This document shows, one piece after another, positions 52,736 through 61,785 of a stretch of DNA of 64,000 nucleotides (positions within the stretch are counted from its first letter, which is position 1; each line of letters begins with the position of its first letter). The notes beneath the pieces were generated by a model. That model worked only from the letters and a program-made list of their open reading frames with translations, did not search any database and was not told the DNA's origin. The stretch is from Bordetella bronchialis (GTDB taxonomy: Bacteria; Pseudomonadota; Gammaproteobacteria; Burkholderiales; Burkholderiaceae_B). The translations under genes and the position numbers were made by a program. The stretch lies in contig NZ_CP016170.1 of assembly GCF_001676705.1 (NCBI RefSeq), positions 4,898,001 to 4,962,000 on the forward strand, in the 5' to 3' direction.

Positions 52736-55700
52736 TCGCCTCGCTGTTCTATCGCTTCTTCGGTTTCCTGTTCAGCCGGGGCCTGTGGAACTTCCTGGGC
52801 ATCGTGGCGCTGTCCATCCTGGTATGGATCGTCGGGCCGCTGCTGGCCATCGGCGCCACCCGCCCCCTGGAAAGCGAAACGGTGCGCATCGCCGTCATCG
52901 CCGCGCTGTTCGGCATCTGGCTGCTGCGGCTGCTCTGGCGCAAATGGCGCGAGGGCCGGCTCAACGCCCAATTGCTGGGGCAGATCCGCAAGCCGGCCAA
53001 GGAAGCGCCTGCGGCCCGGCCGGTGGACAACGGCCAGATGCGCCAGCTGGAGGAACGCTTCGACGAAGCCGTCGAGCTGCTGCGCAAGACCCGCTTCCAG
53101 GAAGGGGGCCGCTTCAGCCTGCACCGGTATTCCAAACAGTATCTTTACCAGCTGCCCTGGTACGTCATCATCGGCGCGCCCGGCGCCGGCAAGACCACCG
53201 CGCTGGTGAACTCCGGCCTGAACTTCCCCCTGGCCGACCGCTTCGGCAAGGTGGCGCTACGCGGGGTGGGCGGCACGCGCAACTGCGACTGGTGGTTTAC
53301 CGACGACGCCGTGCTGCTGGACACCGCGGGCCGCTACACCACGCATGAAAGCGATCCCACGGGCGACGAGGACGAATGGAAGGGCTTCCTGGGCCTGCTG
53401 TCCCGGTACCGCGGCCGCCAGCCCATCAACGGCGCCATGCTGACCATCAGCGTGGAAGACCTGCTGGGCGCATCCGACTCCGAGCGCGCCCAGCACGCCG
53501 CGGTGCTGCGCCGCCGCCTGCAGGAGCTGCGCGAGCAGCTGGGCATCCAGTTCCCGGTGTATGTCCTGGTCACCAAGACCGACCTGCTGTCCGGCTTCGA
53601 GGAATACTTTGCTTCCTTCAGCCGCGATGACCTGTCGCAGGTCTGGGGCTTTACCCTGCCCTATGCCCGCACGCAGGAACCGGACTTCGACCTGTACGAA
53701 GCCTTCCATGCCGAATACCGCCTGCTCCAGCGGCGGCTGGACGACGCCCTGCCGGAAGTGCTGGCCGCGGAAACCGACGCCGCGCGGCGGGCGCTGGCGT
53801 ATATGCTGCCGCAGCAGTTCGCCGGCCTGCAGGCGGTGCTGGGCCACTTCCTGAGCGATGTCTTCGCCAGCTCCAAGTACGAGGCGCGACTGCTCCCGCG
53901 CGGGGTGTATTTCACCAGCGGCACGCAGGGCGGCGCGGCCACCTTCGACCAGGTCACCGGCCACCTGAAGCGCTATCTGCGCATCGATACCGGCGGCACT
54001 GCGGCCGAACCGCCCGCCGAGGGCGAGGGGCGCAGCTATTTCCTGAAGAACCTGCTGCAGGATGTGATCTTCCGCGAGGCGGGGCTGGCCGGCCGCAACC
54101 TGCGCTGGGAACGCCGCTACCGGCGCCTGCACTGGACCGGCTATGGCGTCATCACGGCGCTGTTCCTGGCCCTGGTGGCGGGCTGGGCGCTCAGCTACCG
54201 CAACAATGCCGCCTATGTACAGGAAGTGGCCCGCCGCGTGCCCACGGTGGACAAGCTGGGACGCGAGCTGAAGATCACGCAGGCCGGCGACGTACTGGGC
54301 CTGATGCCTTTCCTGGACAGCCTGTGGTACCTGCCGCGCGATGCCGATTTCGAGGTGGACGCGCCGCCGCTGGACTACACCTTCGGCCTGTACCAGGGCC
54401 GCAAAATGGCGTCCGCGGCGCTGGGCGTCTACCGCGGCACGCTGGAACAGACCCTGTTGCCGCAGGTGGCGCGCCGCGTCGAGACCGCCCTGCGCAAGGC
54501 CCCCGCGGACGACCTGGAGTTCTCTTACGAGGCGCTGCGCGCCTACCTGATGCTGTACGAGGCCGACCGCTACGACGCCGAGTTCATGCACGCCTGGCTG
54601 CTGTCCGACATGCAGAAGACGCTGCCGGAGGGCTACACGCGGCGCCAGTACGACCAGCTCTCCCTGCACCTGCGCAACCTGGTGCGCGACCGCGTGCTGT
54701 CCTCGCCCTTTCCGCGGGACGACCAGCTGGTGCGCGCCGCGCGCGAGCGCCTGGCGCGCTATACGCTCGCGCAGCGCGCCTACAGCCGCCTGCGGCGCAT
54801 GCTGGCCAACGGCGAGGACGCACCCGACAACACCGCCGTGACGCTGGGCGGGCCGGCGGCCACATCGGTCTTCGTACGCAAAAGCGGCAAGCCGCTGACC
54901 GACGGCATTCCGGCGCTGTACAGCTATCGCGGCTACTGGGACGTTTTCAATAAACGCGTGGACCGCGTCGCCGAGGTCCTGCGCGGCGACGACGCCTGGG
55001 TGCTGGACATTCCGCCGCCCGGCCTGCTGGACGAGGCCGCGCGGCGCCAGCTGATCGTCGACATCAAGCGCCTGTACCTGAACGACTACGTCGCACGCTG
55101 GGATGCCTACCTGAACGACCTGCAGCTGGCGCCCAGTACCTCGCTGCTGGCCAATATCCAGATGGCGCGCACGCTGTCGGCGCCCGATTCGCCGCTGGCG
55201 CAGCTGGTGCGCGGCGTGGCCCGCGAGACCACCCTGCTGCGCGACGCCGGCGGCGACGCGCGCTCGCTGATGGACCAGGCCCGCGACCGCGTCAGCAGCA
55301 CGCGCGACGCGCTGGAGCAGATGTTCGGCCCGACCGGCCCGGGCGCCGCCACCCGCGCGGACGCCAGCGACGACAAGCTGGAATTGATCGTCGACAAGCA
55401 TTTCGAACCCTATCGCCGCCTGACCCAGGGCGCGGGCGCCGGCAGCCCGCCCCCCATCGCGGCCACCACGGGCCTGATCGACGAGCTCTATACCTACCTG
55501 ACCGCGGCCGACGCGGCGTTGCGCAGCGCCAGTCCGGCGCCGGGGTCGGACGTGGTGACCAAGCTGCAGGCCGAGGCCGGCCGCATGCCCGAACCGGTGC
55601 GCGATCTGCTCAACACACTGTCGGTGAACGCCTCCGGCCAGGTGTCGGGCGTCGCGCGCGAGCGCATGGGCGAAACCGTCGCGGCCACCATCGGCCTGTT

Positions 55701-56358
55701 CTGCCGGCAATCCATCGCCGGCCGCTATCCCTTCGCGCCGCAATCCAATCGCGATGTCGCGCCCAACGACATGGCGCGCCTGTTCGCGCCCAACGGCATG
55801 ATGGACGACTTCTTCCAGAAAAACCTGGTCAGCCAGATCGACGTGTCGGGGCCGCGCTGGCGCTTCAAGCCCGGCATAGACGGCAAGCCGGCGCCGCCTT
55901 CCGGCTACCTGGATGCCTTCCAGAAGGCCGGCATCATCCGCGATGTCTATTTCACGGCGGGCAACCCCATGCCGTCCTATCGCGTGTCCATCCGGCCACT
56001 GGAAATGGACGCCGGCATCACCCAGTTCCTGATGGACGTGGACGGCCAGGCCATCCGCTATGCCCACGGCCCCCAGGTGGCCGCGACCGTGCAGTGGCCC
56101 GGCCCGCGCGGCTCCAACCAGGTCAGCATCGAACTCACGCCCCAGGTCGGCACCGCCGGCATGAGCACGTCCGGGCCGTGGGCCCTGAACCGCATGCTGG
56201 ACAAGGCCGCGCTGGCGCCGGGCACATCGCCGGAAACCACCGTGGCGACTTTCGACTTCGGCGGCCGCAAGGTGGTGCTGGAGATCACGGCGAGCAGCGT
56301 GAAGAGTCCATTCCGCCTGGCCGAGATGCAGGGCTATGCATGCCCTGGGCGCGGCTGA
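52732..56358 (+). CDS. tssM: TssM (IcmF) with intact Walker A
   Basis: The 1208-residue inner-membrane protein has two N-terminal membrane segments (about 18-42 and 52-70), an NTPase-like domain with Walker A GAPGAGKT (148-155), LLDTAGRY and VTKTDLL motifs, a third membrane segment near residues 470-490 (GYGVITALFLALVAGWALSY), and a periplasmic domain ending in the DUF1215 type VI C-terminal block (EITASSVKSPFRLAEMQGYA). It spans the envelope from TssL to TssJ. It has no SPOR or other peptidoglycan-binding tail, unlike the TssM at 3104. Confidence 0.96.
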   Translation: MIASLFYRFFGFLFSRGLWNFLGIVALSILVWIVGPLLAIGATRPLESETVRIAVIAALFGIWLLRLLWRKWREGRLNAQLLGQIRKPAKEAPAARPVDNGQMRQLEERFDEAVELLRKTRFQEGGRFSLHRYSKQYLYQLPWYVIIGAPGAGKTTALVNSGLNFPLADRFGKVALRGVGGTRNCDWWFTDDAVLLDTAGRYTTHESDPTGDEDEWKGFLGLLSRYRGRQPINGAMLTISVEDLLGASDSERAQHAAVLRRRLQELREQLGIQFPVYVLVTKTDLLSGFEEYFASFSRDDLSQVWGFTLPYARTQEPDFDLYEAFHAEYRLLQRRLDDALPEVLAAETDAARRALAYMLPQQFAGLQAVLGHFLSDVFASSKYEARLLPRGVYFTSGTQGGAATFDQVTGHLKRYLRIDTGGTAAEPPAEGEGRSYFLKNLLQDVIFREAGLAGRNLRWERRYRRLHWTGYGVITALFLALVAGWALSYRNNAAYVQEVARRVPTVDKLGRELKITQAGDVLGLMPFLDSLWYLPRDADFEVDAPPLDYTFGLYQGRKMASAALGVYRGTLEQTLLPQVARRVETALRKAPADDLEFSYEALRAYLMLYEADRYDAEFMHAWLLSDMQKTLPEGYTRRQYDQLSLHLRNLVRDRVLSSPFPRDDQLVRAARERLARYTLAQRAYSRLRRMLANGEDAPDNTAVTLGGPAATSVFVRKSGKPLTDGIPALYSYRGYWDVFNKRVDRVAEVLRGDDAWVLDIPPPGLLDEAARRQLIVDIKRLYLNDYVARWDAYLNDLQLAPSTSLLANIQMARTLSAPDSPLAQLVRGVARETTLLRDAGGDARSLMDQARDRVSSTRDALEQMFGPTGPGAATRADASDDKLELIVDKHFEPYRRLTQGAGAGSPPPIAATTGLIDELYTYLTAADAALRSASPAPGSDVVTKLQAEAGRMPEPVRDLLNTLSVNASGQVSGVARERMGETVAATIGLFCRQSIAGRYPFAPQSNRDVAPNDMARLFAPNGMMDDFFQKNLVSQIDVSGPRWRFKPGIDGKPAPPSGYLDAFQKAGIIRDVYFTAGNPMPSYRVSIRPLEMDAGITQFLMDVDGQAIRYAHGPQVAATVQWPGPRGSNQVSIELTPQVGTAGMSTSGPWALNRMLDKAALAPGTSPETTVATFDFGGRKVVLEITASSVKSPFRLAEMQGYACPGRG

Positions 56359-56386
56359 ACGCGGCGCGACACGGACGGATCCCGGC

Positions 56387-57199
56387 ATGGAGAAACGAAT
56401 CGGAAGCCGCGCGATGGACACCTGGGATGACATGCGGCCGGCGGGACCGGGCGGCAGGACGCCGGCGTGGGCAGGGGGCGGGCAGGCGGCGCCGCCGGAA
56501 GGCGGGACGCGGCTGGGCTGGTATGGAAAGATCCCCGCCTCCGGGGACTTCGTGCACCGGCGGCTGCCGCGCGAGCTGATCGCCTGGTGGGACCGCTGGC
56601 TGCAGCACGGCGTCGCGGGCCTGAAACAGGCGCTCGACCCGCATACGGCGCGCGGCTTCGCGGCCGCGCCAATCTGGAACTTCGCCATCCCGGCGGGCCT
56701 GGGCGCCGGTGTCGCGCAGCTGGGCTGCATCGCGCCCAGCCGCGACCGGGTCGGGCGCGGCTATCCCGTCTGCGTGGCGCTGCCCCTGCGCGCCGACGAA
56801 TACCACGGCGGCCTGCTGGAAGACGCCGGCGAGTACTACCGCGAGATCGGCATCAATGTGCTGGGAGCGGTCCGGCACGGCTGCACGCCGGAGGTCTTCG
56901 ACCGGGCGCTGCGCTACGTGCCGCTGCCCCGCGCCGTGCCCGACCGCGCCTCGTCCGCCGGCAAGGACATCATGGACATCCTGAATGCCGGTACCGGCCC
57001 GGGCGCCGCGCCGCTGGCGGCGCGCGGGCTGGCCGCCTGGCCCGACCTGCCCTTCTGCTTCAATCCGAGCTCTCATACCAGCTATTGGTGGACCAACCAG
57101 GCCGACGGGGCCCCGCTTCAGACCTATGTACACGGCGGCGCGCTGAACGCAACATTGTTCACCCGGTTGTTCTCTTCGCTGCCCACCTGGCGGCCATGA
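56387..57199 (+). CDS. tagF: TagF T6SS regulatory protein
   Basis: The protein has 270 residues from ATG 56387; ATG 56336 (inside tssM) and ATG 56414 (better GGAAG site) are alternatives. The TagF/DUF2094 domain is clear: GWYGKIPASGDFVHRRLPRE, WWDRWLQHGV, WNFAIPAGL, SRDRVGRGYPVCVALPL and FNPSSHTSYWWTNQ. TagF represses T6SS firing post-translationally, in some species in parallel with the PpkA/PppA phosphorylation pathway. It precedes the pseudokinase gene by 24 bp. Confidence 0.9.
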   Translation: MEKRIGSRAMDTWDDMRPAGPGGRTPAWAGGGQAAPPEGGTRLGWYGKIPASGDFVHRRLPRELIAWWDRWLQHGVAGLKQALDPHTARGFAAAPIWNFAIPAGLGAGVAQLGCIAPSRDRVGRGYPVCVALPLRADEYHGGLLEDAGEYYREIGINVLGAVRHGCTPEVFDRALRYVPLPRAVPDRASSAGKDIMDILNAGTGPGAAPLAARGLAAWPDLPFCFNPSSHTSYWWTNQADGAPLQTYVHGGALNATLFTRLFSSLPTWRP

Positions 57200-57223
57200 C
57201 GACGCAAGACCCAGGAGCCGAAC

Positions 57224-58933
57224 ATGTCCCCTGCCTCCGCCTCCCTGTCCACGCGCGACCCGGAAACGCTGGCGCGCCACGCGGCCGCCGGCGGCATGGC
57301 GCCCGATCGCGTCCGCCGTATCCTGGCCGACCTGGCGCCGTCGCTGCGGACCCTGCATCGCGCGGGCCTGGCGCACGGCGACATCGCGCCCGCCACCATC
57401 GGCCTGGACGAAGCCGGACGCGCCTTCCTGCTGACGCCGCCGCTGGAGCCGGCGGCCAATGCGGAACACGCGCCGCGCCGCAGCGGCTACGCGGCCTTCG
57501 AGCAATACACCGACGATCCGGATACGCCCTGCGGGCCCTGGACGGATATCTATGCGCTGTCAGCCACGGCCTGCGCGCTGCTGACGGGCCAGGCCCCGCC
57601 TTCCGCCCTGGCCCGTTGCGTGCGCGACGAGTACGTCCCGCTGGCACGGCGCGACGGGGCGGACGAACAGGACTTCCGCGCGGTGCTGGACAGCGGCCTG
57701 GCGATGGACGGGCGCGCGCGGCCGCGCGATATCGCCGCGTTCGCCCGCGCCCTGGGGCTGGACATGCCGGATAGTCCCGCCGGCACACGGCCAGCCGTGC
57801 CGGGCGACGGACGCGATGCCCGCCTGGGCAGCCTGGAAGATGCCGATGGCCTGGAAGCCACCGCCGCCGGGCGTACCGGGGATACATGGCCCCCTGGCGA
57901 GAACGGCGCCCCTGTGGCGGCGCCGGCGGACAGGCCGCGGGCGCACGGCGTCGCCCTGTACCAGGAGGATCCGGACCGCGAGGCGGCCGTCGCGGCCGCG
58001 CAATACGACGCGGCGGTCGCCTCCATCCATGCGCCCCGGGACGGCGAGCCCCAGCGTACCGCCCGCGGCCGGATGCCGCCGCGGGCGCGTCCGCCGGCGC
58101 GCCAGCGTCCTCCGCTGCTCATGGTGCTGGCCGTCGTCGTGATGGTGGGGGCGGTCCTCTATGTGTGGCTGCGTCCGCAGCCGGCGCCGGGGACGAGCGT
58201 CGCGGCCAGGGGACCTGGCAGTACCGCCGCGCCGTCTGCCGGGACCGGCACGCCCGCGGCCGACCCGCGGCCGGGCGGAAAAACCCAGGCCGTGGCGCAG
58301 GCCGGCGCACCTTCCACCGCGCCCAGCGCCTTCGATCGGGCGAACGCCGCCCTCGGCGATCCGGGCGGTACTGGCAACCCGGGGAATTCCGCCACGCCTG
58401 GCAACTCGAAGGGCAGCGAGACCTTGCCGACACCGACCGGCGCGACGAGCCGGCCACCCAGCAACGGGGCCACCACCATCGATGTCGTCACGGGCGAGCT
58501 TGCCGCGCCCGCCCTGGACGGCGACGGATATTTCAATCCGCTTCCCGGCATGGCCGGTAGCGGAACGGCCAATCACAGCGCGGCTGGGATCGGCACGGCG
58601 GCTAATCGCCCGACCGGTGCCGGCACGGGCGGTAATGGCACGGGCGGTAATGCCACCCCGGACGGCGGCAACACGGGGGCGAGTGCGCCCCGCGCCACGG
58701 CAGCGGTCGCGCCGGCAAGCAAGGCCCCCGTGCCCGTCGCCGTCGCCGTCCGCCCCTGGGGCGAAATCATCGTCAACGGGAAATCGCGCGGCGTGAGCCC
58801 ACCGCTAAGCAGCCTTACCCTGGCGCCGGGCAAGTACAGCATCACCATACGCAACAACGCCAGTCCCGACGTGCACCAGAACCTGACGATTACCGGGGGC
58901 AAGAGCGCGATCATCTCGCACACTTTCAACTGA
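57224..58933 (+). CDS. T6SS membrane pseudokinase with periplasmic PEGA domain
   Basis: The 569-residue protein starts within a kinase C-lobe: SLRTLHRAGLAHGDIAPATI, then RRSGYAAFEQYTDDPDTPCG and WTDIYALSATACALLTGQAP. The entire N-lobe (Gly-rich loop and catalytic Lys) is missing. The catalytic loop reads HGD, with Thr for the metal-binding Asn, and DFG is replaced by FLLTPPL. Only 24 bp separate it from tagF, so no hidden N-lobe exists. After a low-complexity linker come a membrane segment (about 297-318, LLMVLAVVVMVGAVLYVWL), a Gly/Ala/Thr-rich region, and a PEGA domain at about 505-569 (VRPWGEIIVNGKSRGVSPPL, APGKYSITIRNNASPDVHQN). It is probably derived from PpkA-type T6SS kinases but should be inactive. 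Confidence 0.82.
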   Translation: MSPASASLSTRDPETLARHAAAGGMAPDRVRRILADLAPSLRTLHRAGLAHGDIAPATIGLDEAGRAFLLTPPLEPAANAEHAPRRSGYAAFEQYTDDPDTPCGPWTDIYALSATACALLTGQAPPSALARCVRDEYVPLARRDGADEQDFRAVLDSGLAMDGRARPRDIAAFARALGLDMPDSPAGTRPAVPGDGRDARLGSLEDADGLEATAAGRTGDTWPPGENGAPVAAPADRPRAHGVALYQEDPDREAAVAAAQYDAAVASIHAPRDGEPQRTARGRMPPRARPPARQRPPLLMVLAVVVMVGAVLYVWLRPQPAPGTSVAARGPGSTAAPSAGTGTPAADPRPGGKTQAVAQAGAPSTAPSAFDRANAALGDPGGTGNPGNSATPGNSKGSETLPTPTGATSRPPSNGATTIDVVTGELAAPALDGDGYFNPLPGMAGSGTANHSAAGIGTAANRPTGAGTGGNGTGGNATPDGGNTGASAPRATAAVAPASKAPVPVAVAVRPWGEIIVNGKSRGVSPPLSSLTLAPGKYSITIRNNASPDVHQNLTITGGKSAIISHTFN

Positions 58934-58946
58934 CCGGAGCGCCCGC

Positions 58947-58971
58947 GCCGGCGTGCCGCCGGCACGCCGGC
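58947..58971 (+). terminator. Perfect hairpin ending the T6SS operon
   Basis: GCCGGCGTGCC (58947-58957) and GGCACGCCGGC (58961-58971) form an 11-bp perfect stem with a GCC loop, 13 bp after the pseudokinase stop. No T-run follows. Confidence 0.65.
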
Positions 58972-59017
58972 TGGCATACCTCGCTCGAACGTCTGCCCAT
59001 GCCCCCGGCGGAAACAC

Positions 59018-59044
59018 ATCGGCCCCGTACGAGACGGGGCCGAT
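59018..59044 (-). terminator. Terminator hairpin of the DUF4148 gene
   Basis: ATCGGCCCCGT (59018-59028) and ACGGGGCCGAT (59034-59044) form an 11-bp perfect stem with a 5-base loop. On the minus strand it is followed by TGTGTTT. A further 16-bp palindrome CGCGGCGATCGCCGCG lies at 59050-59065, closer to the gene. Confidence 0.65.
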
Positions 59045-59099
59045 ATCCACGCGGCGATCGCCGCGGTAAAGCGTGGCGGGCGTCGAATCCCGCGCGTGC

Positions 59100-59438
59100 T
59101 TACGCACCTTGGAAGGGCTGGTTGTCCAGATCGCCGAAGGCGATGCTGGTCGTCGTGTTGCCGCGGTCGATGTCGGCGATGACTTGCGCACGGGTCACGC
59201 CGCTATCGGCTTGGGCGACGAAGGGCGCGTTGTTGGGTTCGCTGTTGCCCGTCAGGCCGGCCACGCGGGCTTGTTGCAGCTCGGCGACGACTTGGGCGCG
59301 GCTCACACCGGTATCGGCCTGGCCGTAGACGCCTTGGAAGGGCGTGTTGTCCGAATCGCCGCGCGGGGTGCCCGCTTGGGCCGCGCCGATGGCGGCGAAC
59401 GAAAGAATCAGAGCGGAAACGATGGTCTTGGCTTTCAT
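59100..59438 (-). CDS. DUF4148 periplasmic protein
   Basis: This 112-residue protein starts at ATG 59438 behind AGGAGT and has a clean signal peptide (MKAKTIVSALILSFAAIGAA, cut after AQA). The mature part contains repeats: DNTPFQGVYGQADTGVSRAQ, NNAPFVAQADSGVTRAQVIA and a partial DNQPFQGA, each with the VxRAQVxAxL helix typical of DUF4148. These small proteins are abundant in Burkholderiales; their function is unknown. Confidence 0.85.
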   Translation of the reverse strand: MKAKTIVSALILSFAAIGAAQAGTPRGDSDNTPFQGVYGQADTGVSRAQVVAELQQARVAGLTGNSEPNNAPFVAQADSGVTRAQVIADIDRGNTTTSIAFGDLDNQPFQGA

Positions 59439-59557
59439 GGCAGTACTCCTTAGTCCTGGTTGAGTGATTCGGGACGGACACCCCGGAGCGGGAGGGGGTA
59501 GGAACTTCGAGGTGTCCGTTGCTGTTCCCGATGGACTGAATTCTGCGCCGCCAAGCT

Positions 59558-59574
59558 CTAGGGATAAACCCTAG
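59558..59574. promoter_or_regulatory. CTAGGG-ATAAA-CCCTAG inverted repeat (candidate operator)
   Basis: This 6+5+6 inverted repeat lies 120 bp upstream of the DUF4148 start, in the 293-bp gap 59439-59731. The AT-rich centre in GC-rich DNA suggests a protein-binding site. I do not recognise a specific regulator. The rest of the gap shows no gene. Confidence 0.4.
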
Positions 59575-59731
59575 GATGAGGAAATGATATTTCCATAAAC
59601 CTGAATAATCCCACCGCGCCGGGTCGACGCTATCGCGCCGATAGAAAATCCCAATTCCCCCCGATGGCCGCCGTCGGCGGCTCCGCGGCCAGGCGCGGCG
59701 GCCGGCGCCGGCCCGGATAACGGCGCGCCGC

Positions 59732-61099
59732 CTAGACCCGCGTCTCGTCCTCGGCCGCCGCTTCCCGGGCCCTTGCTTCCTCCGTATCCGCTTCCGCCGA
59801 TGCAGCCCGGGGCGGTTCCACGACCCCTGGCTGCGGTTCGACCATGACCAGCTCCTTGATGTCCGGATCCACGCGCGGATCCAGCGTCGCGGCCGCCGCC
59901 GGCGAGCTTTGCAGCGCATCCGGCATGGCCTGGAAGTGCATGGGCGCCTCGTCGACCTGATGTTCGTGCGTCACCCGCAGCGGACGCACGGTCAGGACCA
60001 GGACGGCGGCGCAGGCCGAGATGAACACGTAGTACATATTCGGGCCCGCCAGCGACATCAGCCCGCCCGCGATCAGCGGCCCCACGCAGGCGCCGATGCC
60101 ATAGGCCATCAGCAGGATCGCGCTGAGTCCCACGCGCCGCTCGGGCTCGACGTGATCGTTGGCGAACGCCGCGCCCAACGGATACAGCGTGAACTGCAGC
60201 ACCCCGAACGCGCAGGACAGGAGCAGCAGCAAGGGAAACGGTATGGGCAGCCAACCCCACAGCAGGGCGGGCAGCAGCGTCAACAGCGCCGCGTTGAAGC
60301 GGATCAGGCCCGCGCGATTGACGCGGTCGGAAATCCAGCCCATGGGAAACTGCGACAACAGCCCCGCCGTCACGGCCACCGCGACATACACGGCGGCCTG
60401 CGCCGTCGAAAAACCATGCCGCGCCGCATACACCGGGGCCAGCCCATAGAAACCGCCGGACAGCAGGCCCGCCACGAAAAGCACCGTCAAGGACAGCGGC
60501 ACGCGCCGGGCGAAGAACTTCAGGTCCAGCGGCGCCGGCACCGGCGTGGCCGGATGCGACCGCGCGGTCAGGGCCACCGGCACCAGGCACAGGATCTGGA
60601 ATATCGCGACCAGGGTCAGCGGCCGCAGGTCCAGCGTGGCATACAGCGTCAGGGACAGCTGGCCCAGCACCGTGCCCAGGCCCGACATCAGCATGTAGAC
60701 CGAGAACACGCGCCCGCGCAGGCGATTTTCGGTCTGCTCGTTGAGCCAGCTTTCCAGCACCATGAACTGCGTCACCATGGCGATGCCGGCGATGAAGCGA
60801 AACCCCAGCCACAGCGGCAGGAGCTCGATCGATGCCTGCGCCAGCACCATGACCGCGGCGATCGCGGCACAGGCCACGAAGGCGCGGATATGGCCCACAC
60901 GTATCAGCAGCCGATGCCCCAGCCGCGCACCGCACACCAGCCCCAGGTAATAGCCCGCGATCAGCGTGCCCACCCAGAACGGACTGACGGACTGCGCGGT
61001 CAAGCGCAGCCCCATGAATGTGTTGAACAGCCCCGTGCCGCACAGCATCAACAGCGCCGCGGTGTACAGGGAAGAAAACGAGGAGATCGTGGCGAACAT
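59732..61099 (-). CDS. MFS transporter
   Basis: The 455-residue protein has twelve predicted membrane segments (FSSLYTAALLMLCGTGLFNT at the start) with the MFS loop ARLGHRLLIRVGHIRAF after segment 2 and GWISDRVNRAGLIR after segment 8. Segment 4-5 contains FRFIAGIAMVTQFMVLESWL then NEQTENRLRGRVFSVY, like the YcaD group. The last 60 residues form an acidic Glu/Ala-rich cytoplasmic tail (SAEADTEEARAREAAAEDET). AAGGG lies 5 bp before ATG 61099. The substrate is unknown. Confidence 0.87.
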   Translation of the reverse strand: MFATISSFSSLYTAALLMLCGTGLFNTFMGLRLTAQSVSPFWVGTLIAGYYLGLVCGARLGHRLLIRVGHIRAFVACAAIAAVMVLAQASIELLPLWLGFRFIAGIAMVTQFMVLESWLNEQTENRLRGRVFSVYMLMSGLGTVLGQLSLTLYATLDLRPLTLVAIFQILCLVPVALTARSHPATPVPAPLDLKFFARRVPLSLTVLFVAGLLSGGFYGLAPVYAARHGFSTAQAAVYVAVAVTAGLLSQFPMGWISDRVNRAGLIRFNAALLTLLPALLWGWLPIPFPLLLLLSCAFGVLQFTLYPLGAAFANDHVEPERRVGLSAILLMAYGIGACVGPLIAGGLMSLAGPNMYYVFISACAAVLVLTVRPLRVTHEHQVDEAPMHFQAMPDALQSSPAAAATLDPRVDPDIKELVMVEPQPGVVEPPRAASAEADTEEARAREAAAEDETRV

Positions 61100-61113
61100 A
61101 ATGCCCTTAAGCG

Positions 61114-61138
61114 CGAGAGCCGCACACGGCGGCTCTCG
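61114..61138 (-). terminator. Hairpin downstream of the peroxiredoxin gene
   Basis: CGAGAGCCGC (61114-61123) and GCGGCTCTCG (61129-61138) form a perfect 10-bp stem with a 5-base loop, between the peroxiredoxin stop and the MFS start. On the minus strand it is followed by CTTAAGGG, which includes the MFS ribosome site. Confidence 0.55.
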
Positions 61139-61170
61139 GGATGGCGGTACTCAGGATGCGGGGCCGCGCT

Positions 61171-61674
61171 TCAGCATTGCGCCAGCATCGTCGCGGCGTC
61201 GCTGACTTCGAACTTGCCGGGCGCCTCGATGTTCAGCGTCTTGACCACGCCATCGTCCAGCACCATGGCATAGCGCTGCGAGCGCACGCCCATGCCGCGG
61301 CCGTTCAGGTCCAGTTCCAGGCCCAGGGCCTTGGTCCACGTGGCCGAGCCGTCGGCCAGCATGCGCACCTTGCCGCCCGACTTCTGCTCGCGGCCCCAGG
61401 CGCCCATGACGAAGGCGTCGTTGACGGACACGCACCAGATCTCGTCCACGCCCTTGTCCTTGAAGGCGGCCGCGTTCTGGATGAAACCGGGCAGGTGCTT
61501 GGCCGAGCAGGTGGGCGTGAAAGCGCCCGGCACCGCGAACACGACGATCTTCTTGCCCTTGACCAGGTCCGCGACCTGGAAATTGTTGGGACCCAGCGCG
61601 CAGCTTTCGGTCTCGGTTTCGATGAATTCGGTCAAGGTGCCGTCCGGCACCCGGTCGCCGACTTTGATGGTCAT
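61171..61674 (-). CDS. Prx5-type peroxiredoxin
   Basis: The 167-residue thiol peroxidase has the peroxidatic Cys56 in VPGAFTPTCSAKHLPGF and the Prx5 blocks IWCVSVNDAFVMGAWGREQ and MGVRSQRYAMVLDDGVV. It reduces peroxides, usually with glutaredoxin or glutathione; the resolving partner is not encoded here. Cys81 and the C-terminal Cys167 are further thiols. Confidence 0.92.
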   Translation of the reverse strand: MTIKVGDRVPDGTLTEFIETETESCALGPNNFQVADLVKGKKIVVFAVPGAFTPTCSAKHLPGFIQNAAAFKDKGVDEIWCVSVNDAFVMGAWGREQKSGGKVRMLADGSATWTKALGLELDLNGRGMGVRSQRYAMVLDDGVVKTLNIEAPGKFEVSDAATMLAQC

Positions 61675-61785
61675 TGATATCTCCAGTGAAACAAGGGAAA
61701 ACGCCTTTCAGGGCGGGCGTCCCGGCATTCCGGGACCGCCTGCAAGGTCCGTGCCCCGACCGCATGGGCGGGCGCGGACCCGTGG

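Noticed and set aside
53257-56730. A 1157-codon minus-strand frame opposite the second tssM.
   Set aside because: It is low in real protein features and fully overlapped by the well-supported tssM.
57200-57223. Possibility that the kinase N-lobe was lost by a frameshift.
   Set aside because: Only 24 bp separate tagF from the pseudokinase start, and tagF is intact, so there is no room for an N-lobe in any frame.
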